Positions 12,416 to 23,581 of a DNA stretch of 64,000 nucleotides are shown here, in pieces (within the stretch, counting starts at the first letter, position 1; the number at the start of each line of letters is the position of its first letter). The translations under genes and the position numbers were made by a program. The DNA lies in contig NW_027480429.1 in the NCBI RefSeq assembly GCF_051401765.1, positions 11,846,157 through 11,910,156 on the forward strand, read 5' to 3'. This DNA is from Calliopsis andreniformis. Lineage: Eukaryota; Arthropoda; Insecta; Hymenoptera; Andrenidae. The notes beneath the pieces were generated by a model. That model did no database searches and was not told the origin of the DNA. It saw nothing but the letters and a program-made list of their open reading frames with translations.

Positions 12416-13079
12416 GCCACCAGATCGAATAGTTAGGGCCTTAGAAGTCAACGCCAGAAGCATAAAATACGATATAAATACAACAGCTTTTCCATCGTAT
12501 AAAACGAATAATTGCAACCAGTGTGGAAGTTATGGTCATTTCTACGTTCCGGGCAACCTAGGTTTCACTCTAGGGCGTTGTTCCACCAGATGGAATAGTT
12601 AGGGCCTAAGAAGTCAACGCCAGAAGCATAAAACACTATATGAATACAACAGTTATTCCATCATATAAAACGAATGATAGCAACCAGCATGAAAGTTATT
12701 GTCATTTCTACTTTCCGGGCAACCTAGGCTTCACCCTAGGGCGTTGCTCCTACAGATTGAATAGCTAGGGCCTTAGAAGTCAATGCCCGAAGCTTAAAAT
12801 ACAATAAAGATGCAACTGTCTTTCCATCCTATAACAGGAATAACTGCAACCCGTGTGAAAGTGATGGTCATTTCTACGTCCCAGGCAACCTAGGATTCAC
12901 CCTAGTGCGTTGTTCCACCAGATGGAATAGTTAGGGCCAAAGAAGTCAACGCCAGAAGCATAAAACACTATATAAATACAACAGCTTTTCCAACATATAA
13001 AACGGATAATTGCAACCAGGATGAAAGTTATGGTCATTTCTACGTTCCGGGCAACCTAGGCTTCACTCTAGGGCGTTAT
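12416..13079. repeat. 664-bp (4-monomer) tandem duplication, copy 1
   Basis: This copy is directly followed by a second copy at 13080-13743. Both copies contain, in the same order, the monomers marked by AAACACTATATGAATACAAC (12631/13295), GCAACTGTCTTTCCATCC, CTAGTGCGTTGTTCC and CAACATATAAAACGG. It is the shortest clean higher-order unit in domain I. The paralogous run at 20340-21596 has only one copy of these four monomers. Confidence 0.9.
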
Positions 13080-13743
13080 GCCACCAGATCGAATAGTTAG
13101 GGCCTTAGAAGTCAACGCCAGAAGCATAAAATACGATATAAATACAACAGCTTTTCCATCGTATAAAACGAATAATTGCAACCAGTGTGGAAGTTATGGT
13201 CATTTCTACGTTCCGGGCAACCTAGGCTTCACTCTAGGGCGTTGTTCCACCAGATGGAATAGTTAGGGCCTAAGAAGTCAACGCCAGAAGCATAAAACAC
13301 TATATGAATACAACAGTTATTCCATCATATAAAACGAATGATAGCAACCAGCATGAAAGTTATTGTCATTTCTACTTTCCGGGCAACCTAGGCTTCACCC
13401 TAGGGCGTTGCTCCTACAGATTGAATAGCTAGGGCCTTAGAAGTCAATGCCCGAAGCTTAAAATACAATAAAGATGCAACTGTCTTTCCATCCTATAACA
13501 GGAATAACTGCAACCCGTGTGAAAGTGATGGTCATTTCTACGTCCCAGGCAACCTAGGATTCACCCTAGTGCGTTGTTCCACCAGATGGAATAGTTAGGG
13601 CCAAAGAAGTCAACGCCAGAAGCATAAAACACTATATAAATACAACAGCTTTTCCAACATATAAAACGGATAATTGCAACCAGGATGAAAGTTATGGTCA
13701 TTTCTACGTTCCGGGCAACCTAGGCTTCACTCTAGGGCGTTAT
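13080..13743. repeat. 664-bp tandem duplication, copy 2
   Basis: Second copy of 12416-13079, in perfect phase. It begins where GCGTTATGCCACC replaces GCGTTGCGCCACC. Similarity to copy 1 ends near 13766, where the next monomer switches to the GCCCGAATCATAAAATAC type. The 62-codon plus-strand frame at 13078-13266 is a product of the GTTATGCC variant and is not considered a gene. Confidence 0.9.
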
Positions 13744-14579
13744 GCCACCAGATCGAATAGTTAGGGCCTTAGAAGTCAACGCCCGAATCATAAAATACAA
13801 AATAAATAAAACAGTTTTTCCATCGTATAAAACGAATAATTACAACCAGTATAAAAGTTAACGTCATTTCTACTTTCCGGGCAACATAGGCTTCACCCTT
13901 GGGCGTTGCACCAACAGATTGAATAGTTAGGGCCTTAGAAGTCAACGCCCGAAGCATAAAATACAAAATAAATAGAACAGTTTTTCCATCGTATAAAACG
14001 AATAATTGCTACCGGTGTGAAAGCTATGGTCATTTCTCCGTTCCGGGCAACCTAGGCTTCACTCTAGGGCGTTGCTTCACCAGATCGAATAGTTAGGGCC
14101 TTAGAAGTCAACGCCAGAAGCATAAAATACAGAATAAATAAAACAGTTTTTCCATCGTATAAAACGAATAATTGCAACCAGTGTGGAAGTTATGGTCATT
14201 TCTACGTTCCGGGCAACCTAGGCTGCACTCTAAGGCGTTGCTCGACCAGATCGAATAGCTAGGACCCTAGAAGTCAACGCCTGAAGTATAAAATACAATA
14301 AAAATGCAACTGCCTTTCCATCCTATAACAGGAATAACTGCAACCCGTGTGAAAGTGATGGTCATTTCTACGTTCCAGGCAACCTAGGATTCACCCTAGG
14401 CCGTTGTTCCACCAGATGGAATAGTTAGGGCCTAAGAAGTCAACGCCAGAAGCATAAAACACTATATAAATACAACAGCTTTTTCAACATATAAAACGGA
14501 TAATTGCAACCAGGATGAAAGTTATGGTCATTTCTACTTTCCGGGCAACCTAGGTTTCACACTGGGGCGTTGCTCCAAC
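13744..14579. repeat. Mosaic monomers between duplicated blocks
   Basis: Five monomers. Positions 13770-14126 reappear at 21240-21596 (offset 7470, 45 monomers), sharing AATTACAACCAGTATAAAAG and CTTCACCAGATCG. The first part also resembles 29370-29515. I see no gene or unique DNA. Confidence 0.8.
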
Positions 14580-17500
14580 AGATTGAATAGTTAGGGCCTT
14601 AGAAGCCAATGCCCGAAGCATAAAATACAATATAAATACAACAGTTTTTCCATCGTATAAAACGAATAATTGCAACCAGTATGAAGGTTAACGTCATTTC
14701 TACTTTCCGGGCAACCTAGGCTTCACCCTAGGGCGTTGCACCAACAGATTGAATAGTTAGGGCCTTAGAAGTCAACGCCCGAAGCATAAAATACAAAATA
14801 AACAGAACAGTTTTTCCATCGTATTAAACGAATAATTGCTACCGGTGTGAAAGTTATGGTGATTTCTCCGTTCCGGGCAGCCTAGGCTTCACTCTAGGGC
14901 ATTGCTCCACCAGATCGAATAGTTCGGGCCTTAGAAGTCAACGCCAGAAGCATAAAATACGATATAAATACAACAGTTTTTCCATCGTATAAAACGAATG
15001 ATAGTAACCAGTGTGAAAGTTATGGTCATTTCTACGTTCCGGGCCACATAGGCTTCACCTTGGGCGTTGCACCAACAGATTTAATAGTTAGGGCCTTAGA
15101 AGTCAACGCCCGAAGCATGAAATACAAAATAAATAGAACAGCTTTTCCATCGTATAAAACGAATAATTGCAACCAGTATGAAAGTTAACGTCATTTCTAC
15201 TTTCCGGGCAACATAGGCTTCACCCTTGGGCGTTGCACCAACAGATTGAATAGTTAGGGCCTTAGCAATCAACGCCCGAAGCATAAAATACAAAATAAAT
15301 AGAACAGTTTTTCCATCGTATAAAAAGAATAATTGCTACCGGTGTGAAAGTTATGGTCATTTCTCCGTTCCGGGCAACCTAGGCTTCACTCTAGGGCGTT
15401 GCTCCACCGGATCGAATGGTTAGGGCCTTAGAAGTCAACGCCAGTAGCATAAAATACAAAATAAATAAAACAGTTTTTCCATCGTATAAAACGAATAATT
15501 GCTACCAGTGTGAAAGTTATGGTCATTTCTACGTTACGCGCATCCTAGGCTTCACCCGAGGGCGCTGCTCCACCAGATCGAATAGTTAGGGCCTTAGAAG
15601 TCAACGCCCGAAGCATAAAATGCAAAATAAATAAAACAGGTTTTCCATCGTATAAAACGAATAATTGCAACCAGTATGAAAGTTAACGTCATTTCTACTT
15701 TCGGGGCAACATAGGCTTCACCCTTGGGCGTTGCAGCAACAGATTGAATAGTTAGGCCCTTAGAAGTCAACGCCAGAAGCATAAAATACGATATAAATAG
15801 AATAGCTTTTCCATCCTATAAAACGAATAATTGCAACCAGTGTGGAAGTTATGGTCATGTCTACGTTCCGGGCAACCTAGGCTTCACTCTAGGGCGTTGC
15901 TCGACCAGATCGAATAGCTAGGGCCTTAGAAGTCAACGCCTGAAGTATAAAATACAATAAAAATACAACAGCCTTTCCATCCTATAACAGGAATAATTGC
16001 AACCCGTGTGAAAGGGATGGTCATTTCTACGTTCCAGGCAACCTAGGCTTCACCCTAGGGCGTTGTTCCACCAGATGGAATAGTTAGGGCCTAAGAAGTC
16101 AACGCCAGAAGCATAAAACACTATATAAATACAACAGTTTTTCCATCATATAAAGCGAATAATTGCAACCAGGATGAAATTTATGGTCATTTCTACTTTC
16201 CGGGCAACCTAGGCTTCACTCTAGGGCGTTGCCCCACCAGATCGAATAGTTAGGGCCTTAGAAGTCAATGCCCGAAACATAAAACACAAAATAAATAAAA
16301 CAGCTTTTCCATCGCATAAAACGAATAATTGCAACCAGTATGAAAGTTAACGTCATTTCTACCCTCCGGGCAACATAGGCTTCACCTTGGGCGTTGCACC
16401 AACAGATTTAATAGTTAGGGCCTTAGAAGTCAACGCCCGAAGCATGAAATACAAAATAAATAGAACAGTTTTTCCATCGTATAAAACGAATAATTGCAAC
16501 CAGTGTGAAGGTAATGGTCATTTCTACGTTCCGGGGAACTTAGGCGTCACCCTAGGGCGTTGCTCCACCACATCTAATAGTAACGGCCTTAGAAGTCAAC
16601 CCCAGATGAATAAAATACATAAAAGATGCCACAGCTTTTCCATCGTATAAATCTAATAATTGCAACCAGTGTGAAAGTTATGGTCATTTCTACGTTCCGG
16701 GCAACCTAGGCTTCACTCTAGGGCGTTGCGCCACCAGATCGAATAGTTAGGGCCTTAGAAGTCAACGCCAGAAGCATAAAATACGATATAAATACAACAG
16801 TTTTTCCATCGTATAAAACGAATAATTGCTTCCAGTGTGAAAGTTATGGTCATTTCTACGTTACGCGCAACCTAGGCTTCACCCGGGGGCGTTGATCCAC
16901 CAGATGGAATAGTTAGGGCCTAAGAGTTCAACGCCAGAATCATGAAATACGATATAAATACAACAGCTTTTCCATCGTATAAAACGAATAATTGCAACCA
17001 GTGTGGAAGTTATGGTCATTTCTACGTTCCGGGCAACCTAGGCTTCACTCTAGGGCGTTGTTCCACCAGATGCAATAGTTAGGGCCTAAGAAGTCAACGC
17101 CAGAAGCATAAAACACTATATAAATACAACAGTTTTTCCATCATATAAAACGAATAATTGCAACCATGATGAAAGTTATTCTTTATTTATACTTTCCGGG
17201 CAACCTAGGCTTCACCCTAGGGCGTTGCTCCAACAGATTGAGTAGCTAGGGCCTTAGAAGTCAATGCCCGAAGCATAAAATACAATATAAATACAACAGT
17301 TTTTCCATCGTATAAAACGAATAATTGAAACCAGTATGAAAGCTAACGTCATTTCTACTTTCCGGGCTACCTAGGCTTCACCCTAGAGCGTTGCACCAAC
17401 AGATTGAATAGTTAGGGCCTTAGAAGCCAACGCCAGAAGCATAAAGTACAATAAAGATGCAAAAGTTTTTCCATCGTATAACAGGAATAACTGCAAACAG

Positions 17501-17688
17501 TGTGAAAGTTATGGTCATTTCTACGTTCCGGGCAACCTCGGCTTCACTCTAGGGCGTAGCGGCACTAGATCGAATAGTTAGGGCCTTAGGAATCAACGCC
17601 CGAAGCATAAAATCCAAAATAAATAATACAGTTTTTCCATCGTATAAAACGAATAATTGCAACCAGTGTGGAAGTTATGGTCATTTCT
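14580..17688. repeat. 3.1-kb segment copied at 29516-32624
   Basis: This run of about 19 monomers reappears 14936 bp downstream (90 monomers). Shared marks include GAAGCCAATGCCCGAAG at the start, TTACGCGCATCCTAGGC, AAATAGAATAGCTTTTCC, GTGTGAAAGGGATGG, AATTGCTTCCAG, and the marker monomer at 16601/31537. The match begins at about 14580 and stops abruptly at about 17689, where CTCCGTTGCGGGC replaces CTACGTTCCGGGC. It is the longest-range strong duplication seen in the window. Confidence 0.88.
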
Positions 17689-20339
17689 CCGTTGCGGGCA
17701 ACCCAGGCTTCACTCTAGGGCGTTGCTCCACCAGATCGAATAGTTAGGGCCTTAGAAGTCAACGCCAGAAGCATAAAATACGATATAAATACAACAGCTT
17801 TTCCATCGTATAAAACGAATAATTGCAACCAGTGTGAAAGTTATGGTCATTTCTACGTTACGCGCAACCTAGGCTTCACCCGAGGGCGTTGATCCACCAG
17901 ATGGAATAGTTAGGGCCTAAGAGTTCAACGCCAGAATCATAAAATACGATATAAATACAACAGCTTTTCCATCGTATAAAACGAATAATTGCAACCAGTG
18001 TGGAAGTTATGGTCATTTCTACGTTCCGGACAACCTAGGCTTCACTCTAGGGCGTTGCACCAACAGATTGAATAGTTAGGGCCTTAGAAGTCAACGCCCG
18101 AAGCATAAAATACAAAATAAATAGAACAGTTTTTCCATCGTATAAAACGAATAATTGCTACCGGTGTGAAAGTTATGGTCATTTCTCCGTTGCGGGCAAC
18201 CCAGGCTTCACTCTAGGGCGTTGCTCCACCAGATCGAATAGTTAGGGCCTTAGAAGTCAACGCCAGAAGCATAAAATACAGAATAAATAAAACAGTTTTT
18301 CCATCGTACAAAACGAATAATTGCTACCAGTGTGAACGTTATGGTCATTTCTACGTTCCGCGCAACCTAGGCTTCACTCTAGGGCGTTGCTCCACCAGAT
18401 CGAATGGCTAGGTGCTTAGAAGTCAACGCCAGAAGCATAAAATACGACATAAATACAACAGCTTTTCCATCGTATAAAACGAATAATTGCAACCAGAGTG
18501 GAAGTTATGGTCATTTCTACGTTCCCGGCAACCTAGGCTTCACTCTAGGGCGTTGCTCGACCCCGATCGAATAGCTAGGGCCTTAGAAGTCAACGCCTGA
18601 AGTATAAAATACAATAAAAATGCAACAGTCTTTCCATCCTATAACAGGAATAACTGCAACCCGTGTGAAAGTGATGGTCATTTCTACGTTCCACGCAACC
18701 TAGGATTCACCCTAGGGCGTAGTTCCACCAGATAGAATAGTTAGGCCCTAAGAAGTCAACGCCAGACTCTTAAAACGCTATATAAATAGAACAGCTTTTC
18801 CAACATATAAAACGGATAATTGCAACCAGGATGAAAGTAATGGTCATTTCTACTTTCCGGGCAACCTAGGTTTCACCCTGGGGCGTTGCTCCAACAGATT
18901 GAATAGTTAGGGCCTTAGGAGTCAATGCCCGAAGCATAAAATACAATATAAATACAACAGTTTTTCCATCGTATAAAACGAATAATTGCAACCAGTATGA
19001 AAGTTATCGTCATTCCTACTTTCCGGGCAACCTAGGCTTCACCCTAGGGCGTTGCACCAACAGATTGAATAGTTAGGGCCTTAGAAGTCAACGCCCGAAG
19101 CATAAAATACAAAATAAACAGAACAGTTTTTCCATCGTATAAAACGAATAATTGCTACCGGTGTGAAATTTATGGTGATTTCTCCGTTCCGGGCAACCTA
19201 GGCTTCACTCTAGGGCATTGCTCCACCAGATCGAATAGTTAGGGCCGTAGAAGTCAACGCCAGAAGCATAAAATACAAAATAAATAAAACAGTTTTTCCA
19301 TCGTATAAAACGAATAATTGCTACCAGAGTGAAATTTATGGTCACTTCTACGTTCCGCGCAACCTAGGCTTCACCCTAGGACGCTGTTCCACCAGATGGA
19401 ATAGTTAGGGCCTAAGAAGTCAACGCCAGAAGCATAAAATACGATATATATACAACAGCTTTTCCATCGTATAAAACGAATAATTGCAAGCAGTGTGGAA
19501 GTTATGGTCATTTCTACGTTCCGTGCAACCTAGGCTTCACTCTAGGGCGTTGCTCGACCAGATCGAATAGCTAGGGCCTTAGAAGTCAACGCCCGAAGCA
19601 TAAAATACAAAATAAATAGAACAGTTTTTCCATCGTATGAAACGAATAATTGCTACCAGTGTGAAAGTTATGGTCATTGCTACGTTCCGCGCAACCGAGG
19701 CTTCACCCAAGGGCGTTTTTCCACCAGATGGAATAGTTAGGGCCTAAGAAGTCAACGCCAGAAGCATAAAACACTATATAAATACAACAGCTTTTCCGCC
19801 ATATAAAACGAATAATTGCAACCAGGATGAATGTTAACGTCATTTCTACTTTCCGGGCTACCTAGGCTTGACCATAGGGCGTTGCACCAACAGATTGAAT
19901 AGTTAGGGCCTTAGAAGTCAACGCCAGAAGCACAAAGTACAATAAAGATGCAAAAGTTTTTCCATCGTATAAAAGGAATAACTGCAAACAGTGTGAAAGT
20001 CATGGTCATTTCTACGTTCCGGGCTACCTAGGCTTCACTCTAGGGCGTTGCACCAACAGATCGAATAGTTAGGGCCTTAGAAGTCAACGCCAGAAGCATA
20101 AAATACAAAATAAATAAAACAGTTTTTCCATCGTATAAAACGAATAATTGCAACCAGTGTGGAAGTTATGGTCATTTCTGCTTTCCGGGCAACCTAGGCT
20201 TCACCCTAGGGCGTTGCTCCAACAGATTCAGTAGCTAGGGCCTTAGAAGTCAATGCCCGAAGCATAAAATACAATATAAATACAACAGCTTTTCCATCGT
20301 ATAAAACGGATAATTGCAACCAGTATGAAAGTTAACGTC
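17689..20339. repeat. Mosaic block with a third relative of the 5-kb segment
   Basis: Positions about 18040-19190 match about 4761-5911 (offset 13279, 80 monomers) and 9243-10393 (offset 8797, 53 monomers). Shared marks are CAGAATAAATAAAACAG, CGTACAAAACG, CCTGAAGTATAAAATAC and AGTAATGGTCATTTCTACTTTCC. This third copy has more private changes (CGACCCCGATCG, CCAGACTCTTAAAACG), so it split off earlier. The run 19200-19450 instead matches monomers at about 1940-2180. Confidence 0.82.
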
Positions 20340-21596
20340 ATTTCTACGTTCCGGGCAACTTAGGCGTCACCCTAGGGCGTTGCTCCACCACATCTAATAG
20401 CAACGGCCTTACAAGTCAGCCCCAGATGAATAAAATACATAAAAGATGCCACAGCTTTTCCATCGTCTAAAACGAATAATTGCAACCAGTGTGAAAGTTA
20501 TGGTCATTTCTACGTTCCGGGCAACATAGGCTTCACTCTAGGGCGTTGCGCCACCAGATCGAATAGTTAGGGCCTTAGAAGTCAACGCCAGAAGCATAAA
20601 ATACGATATAAATACAACAGCTTTTCCATCGTATAAAACGAATAATTGCAACCAGTGTGGAAGTTATGGTCATTTCTACGTTCCGGGCAACCTAGGCTTC
20701 ACTCTAGGGCGTTGTTCCACCAGATGGAATAGTTAGGGCCTAAGAAGTCAACGCCAGAAGCATAAAACACTATATGAATACAACAGTTATTCCATCATAT
20801 AAAACGAATGATAGCAACCAGGATGAAAGTTATTGTCATTTCTACTTTCCGGGCAACCTAGGCTTCACCCTATGGAGTTGCTCCAACAGATTGAATAGCT
20901 AGGGCCTTAGAAGTCAATGCCCGAAGCTTAAAATACAATAAAGATGCAACTGTCTTTCCATCCTATAACAGGAATAACTGCAACCCGTGTGAAAGTGATG
21001 GTCATTTCTACGCTCCAGGCAACCTAGGATTCACCCTAGGGCGTTGTTCCACCAGATGGAATAGTTAGGGCCTAAGAAGTCAACGCCAGAAGCATAAAAC
21101 AATATATAAATACAACAGCTTTTCCAACATATAAATCGGATAATTGCAACCAGGATGAAAGTTATGGTCATTTCTACGTTCCGGGCAACCTAGGCTTCAC
21201 TCTAGGGCGTTATGCCACCAGATCGAATAGTTAGGGCCTTAGAAGTCAACGCCCGAATCATAAAATACAAAATAAATAAAACAGTTTTTCCATCGTATAA
21301 AACGAATAATTACAACCAGTATAAAAGTTAACGTCATTTCTACTTTCCGGGCAACATAGGCTTCACCCTTGGGCGTTGCACCAACAGATTGAATAGTTAG
21401 GGCCTTAGAAGTCAACGCCCGAAGCATAAAATACAAAATAAATAGAACAGTTTTTCCATCGTATAAAACGAATAATTGCTACCGGTGTGAAAGCTATGGT
21501 CATTTCTCCGTTCCGGGCAACCTAGGCTTCACTCTAGGGCGTTGCTTCACCAGATCGAATAGTTAGCGCCTTAGAAGTCAACGCCAGAAGCATAAA
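20340..21596. repeat. Unduplicated counterpart of the 12.2-14.1 kb block
   Basis: Positions 20340 to about 21240 match 12206-13106 at offset 8134 (49 monomers). Positions 21240-21596 match 13770-14126 at offset 7470. The difference between the two offsets is 664 bp, exactly the four-monomer duplication present at 12416-13743 and absent here. This gives an independent reading of the state before (or after loss of) that duplication. Confidence 0.85.
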
Positions 21597-23581
21597 ATAC
21601 GATATAAATACAACAGTTTTTCCATCGTATAAAACGAATGATAGTAACCAGTGTGAAAGTTATGGTCATTTCTACGTTCCGGGCAACATAGGCTTCACCT
21701 TGGGCGTTGCACCAACAGATTTAATAGTTAGGGCCTTAGAAGTCAACGCCCGAAGCATGAAATACAAAATAAATAGAACAGCTTTTCCATCGTATAAAAC
21801 GAATAATTGCAACCAGTATGAAAGTTAACGTCATTTCTACTTTCCGGGCAACATAGGCTTCACCCTTGGGCGTTGCACCAACAGATTGAATAGTTAGGGC
21901 CTTAGCAATCAACGCCCGAAGCATAAAATACAAAATAAATAGAACAGTTTTTCCTTCGTATAAAAAGAATAATTGCTACCGGTGTGAAAGTTATGGTCAT
22001 TTCTCCGTTCCGGGCAACCTAGGCTTCACTCTAGGGCGTTGCACCAACAGATTGAATAGTTAGGCCCTTAGAAGTCAACGCCAGAAGCATAAAATACGAT
22101 ATAAATACAACAGCTTTTCCATCGTATAAAACGAATAATTGCAACCAGTGTGAAGGTAATGGTCATTTCTACGTTCCAGGCAACTTAGGCGTCACCCTAG
22201 GGCGTTGCTCCACCACATCTAATAGCAACGGCCTTAGAAGTCAGCCCCAGATGAATAAAATACATAAAAGATGCCACAGCTTTTCCATCGTATAAAACGA
22301 ATTATTGCAACCAGTGTGAAAGTTATGGTCATTTCTACGTTCCGGGCAACATAGGCTTCACTCCAGGGCGTGGCGCCACCAGATCGAATAGTTAGGGCCT
22401 TAGAAGTCAACGCCAGAAGCATAAAATACGATATAAATACAACAGCTTTTCCATCGTATAAAACGAATAATTGCAACCAGTGTGGAAGTTATGGTCATTT
22501 CTACGTTCCAGGCAACCTAGGCTTCACTCTAGGGCGTTGTTCCACCAGATGGAATAGTTAGGGCCTAAGAAGTCAACGCCAGAAGCATAAAACACTATAT
22601 AAATACAACAGTTTTTCCATCATATAAAACGAATGATAGCAACCAGTGTGAAAGTTTGGTCATTTCTACGTTCCGGGCAACATAGGCTTCACTCTAGGGC
22701 GTCGCGCCACCAGATCGAATAGTTAGGGCCTTAGAAGTCAACGCCCGAAGCATAAAATACAAAATACATAAAACAGCTTTTCCATCGTATAAAACGAATA
22801 ATTGCAACCAGTATGAAAGTTAACGTCATTTCTACTTTGCGGGCAACCTAGGCTTCACCCTAAGGCGTTGTTCCACCAGATGGAATAGTTAAGGCCTAAG
22901 AAGTCAACGCCAGAAGCATAAAACACTATATAAATACAACAGTTTTTCCATCATATAAAACGAATAATTGCAACCAGGATGAAGTTTATGGTCATTTCTA
23001 CTTTCCGGGCAACCTAGGCTTCACTCTAGGGCGTTGCCCCACCAGATCGAATAGTTAGGGCCTTAGAAGTCAACGCCAGAAGCATAAAATACGATATAAA
23101 TACAACAGCATTTCCACCGTATTAAATGAATAATTGCAAACAGTGTGAAAGTAGTGGTCATTTCTACGTTCCGAGCAACCTAGGCTTCACTCTAGGCCGG
23201 TGCTCCAACATATCGAATAGCTACGGCCTTAGAAGTCTACGACTGAAGCATAAAATACGATATAAATACAACAGCTTTTCCATCGTATAAAACGAATAAT
23301 TGCAACCAGTGTGGAAGTTATGGTCATTTCTACGTTCCGGACAACCTAGGCTTCACTCTAGGGCGTTGTTCCACCAGATGCAATAGTTAGGGCCTAAGAA
23401 GTCAACGCCAGAAGCATAAAACACTATATAAATACAACAGTTTTACCATCATATAAAACGAATAATTGCAACCAGTATGAAAGTTATTGTCATTTCTACT
23501 TTCCGGGCAACCTAGGCTTCACCCTAGGGCGTTGCTCCAACAGATTGAGTAGCTAGGGCCTTAGAAGTCAATGCCCGAAAC
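21597..23581. repeat. Mosaic monomers, several short paralogous runs
   Basis: Positions 21597-22035 match 14957-15395 (offset 6640, 40 monomers). The run about 22140-22330, with the marker monomer at 22246 and the variant ACGAATTATTGC, matches about 42215-42405. Positions 22741-23040 match 23737-24036 (offset 996, six monomers), sharing AATACATAAAACAGC and TTTGCGGGCAACC. A two-base deletion (AAAGTTTGGTC, about 22661) is private to this stretch. Confidence 0.8.

Noticed and set aside
13080..13766. GTTATGCCACC read as a Kozak-like start context
   Set aside because: It is a local substitution of the common GTTGCTCCACC, shared by duplicated blocks (6936, 13078, 21211, 29341). The frame that follows is short and has no domain.
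16387..16650. 87-codon plus-strand ORF repeated unchanged or nearly so at 24188, 27341, 31323, 35138, 36632 and 40447
   Set aside because: It spans about one and a half monomers. It recurs only because the underlying block was duplicated. No ribosome-binding or splice context, no recognisable domain, and 166 is not a multiple of 3 so the frame cannot persist along the array.
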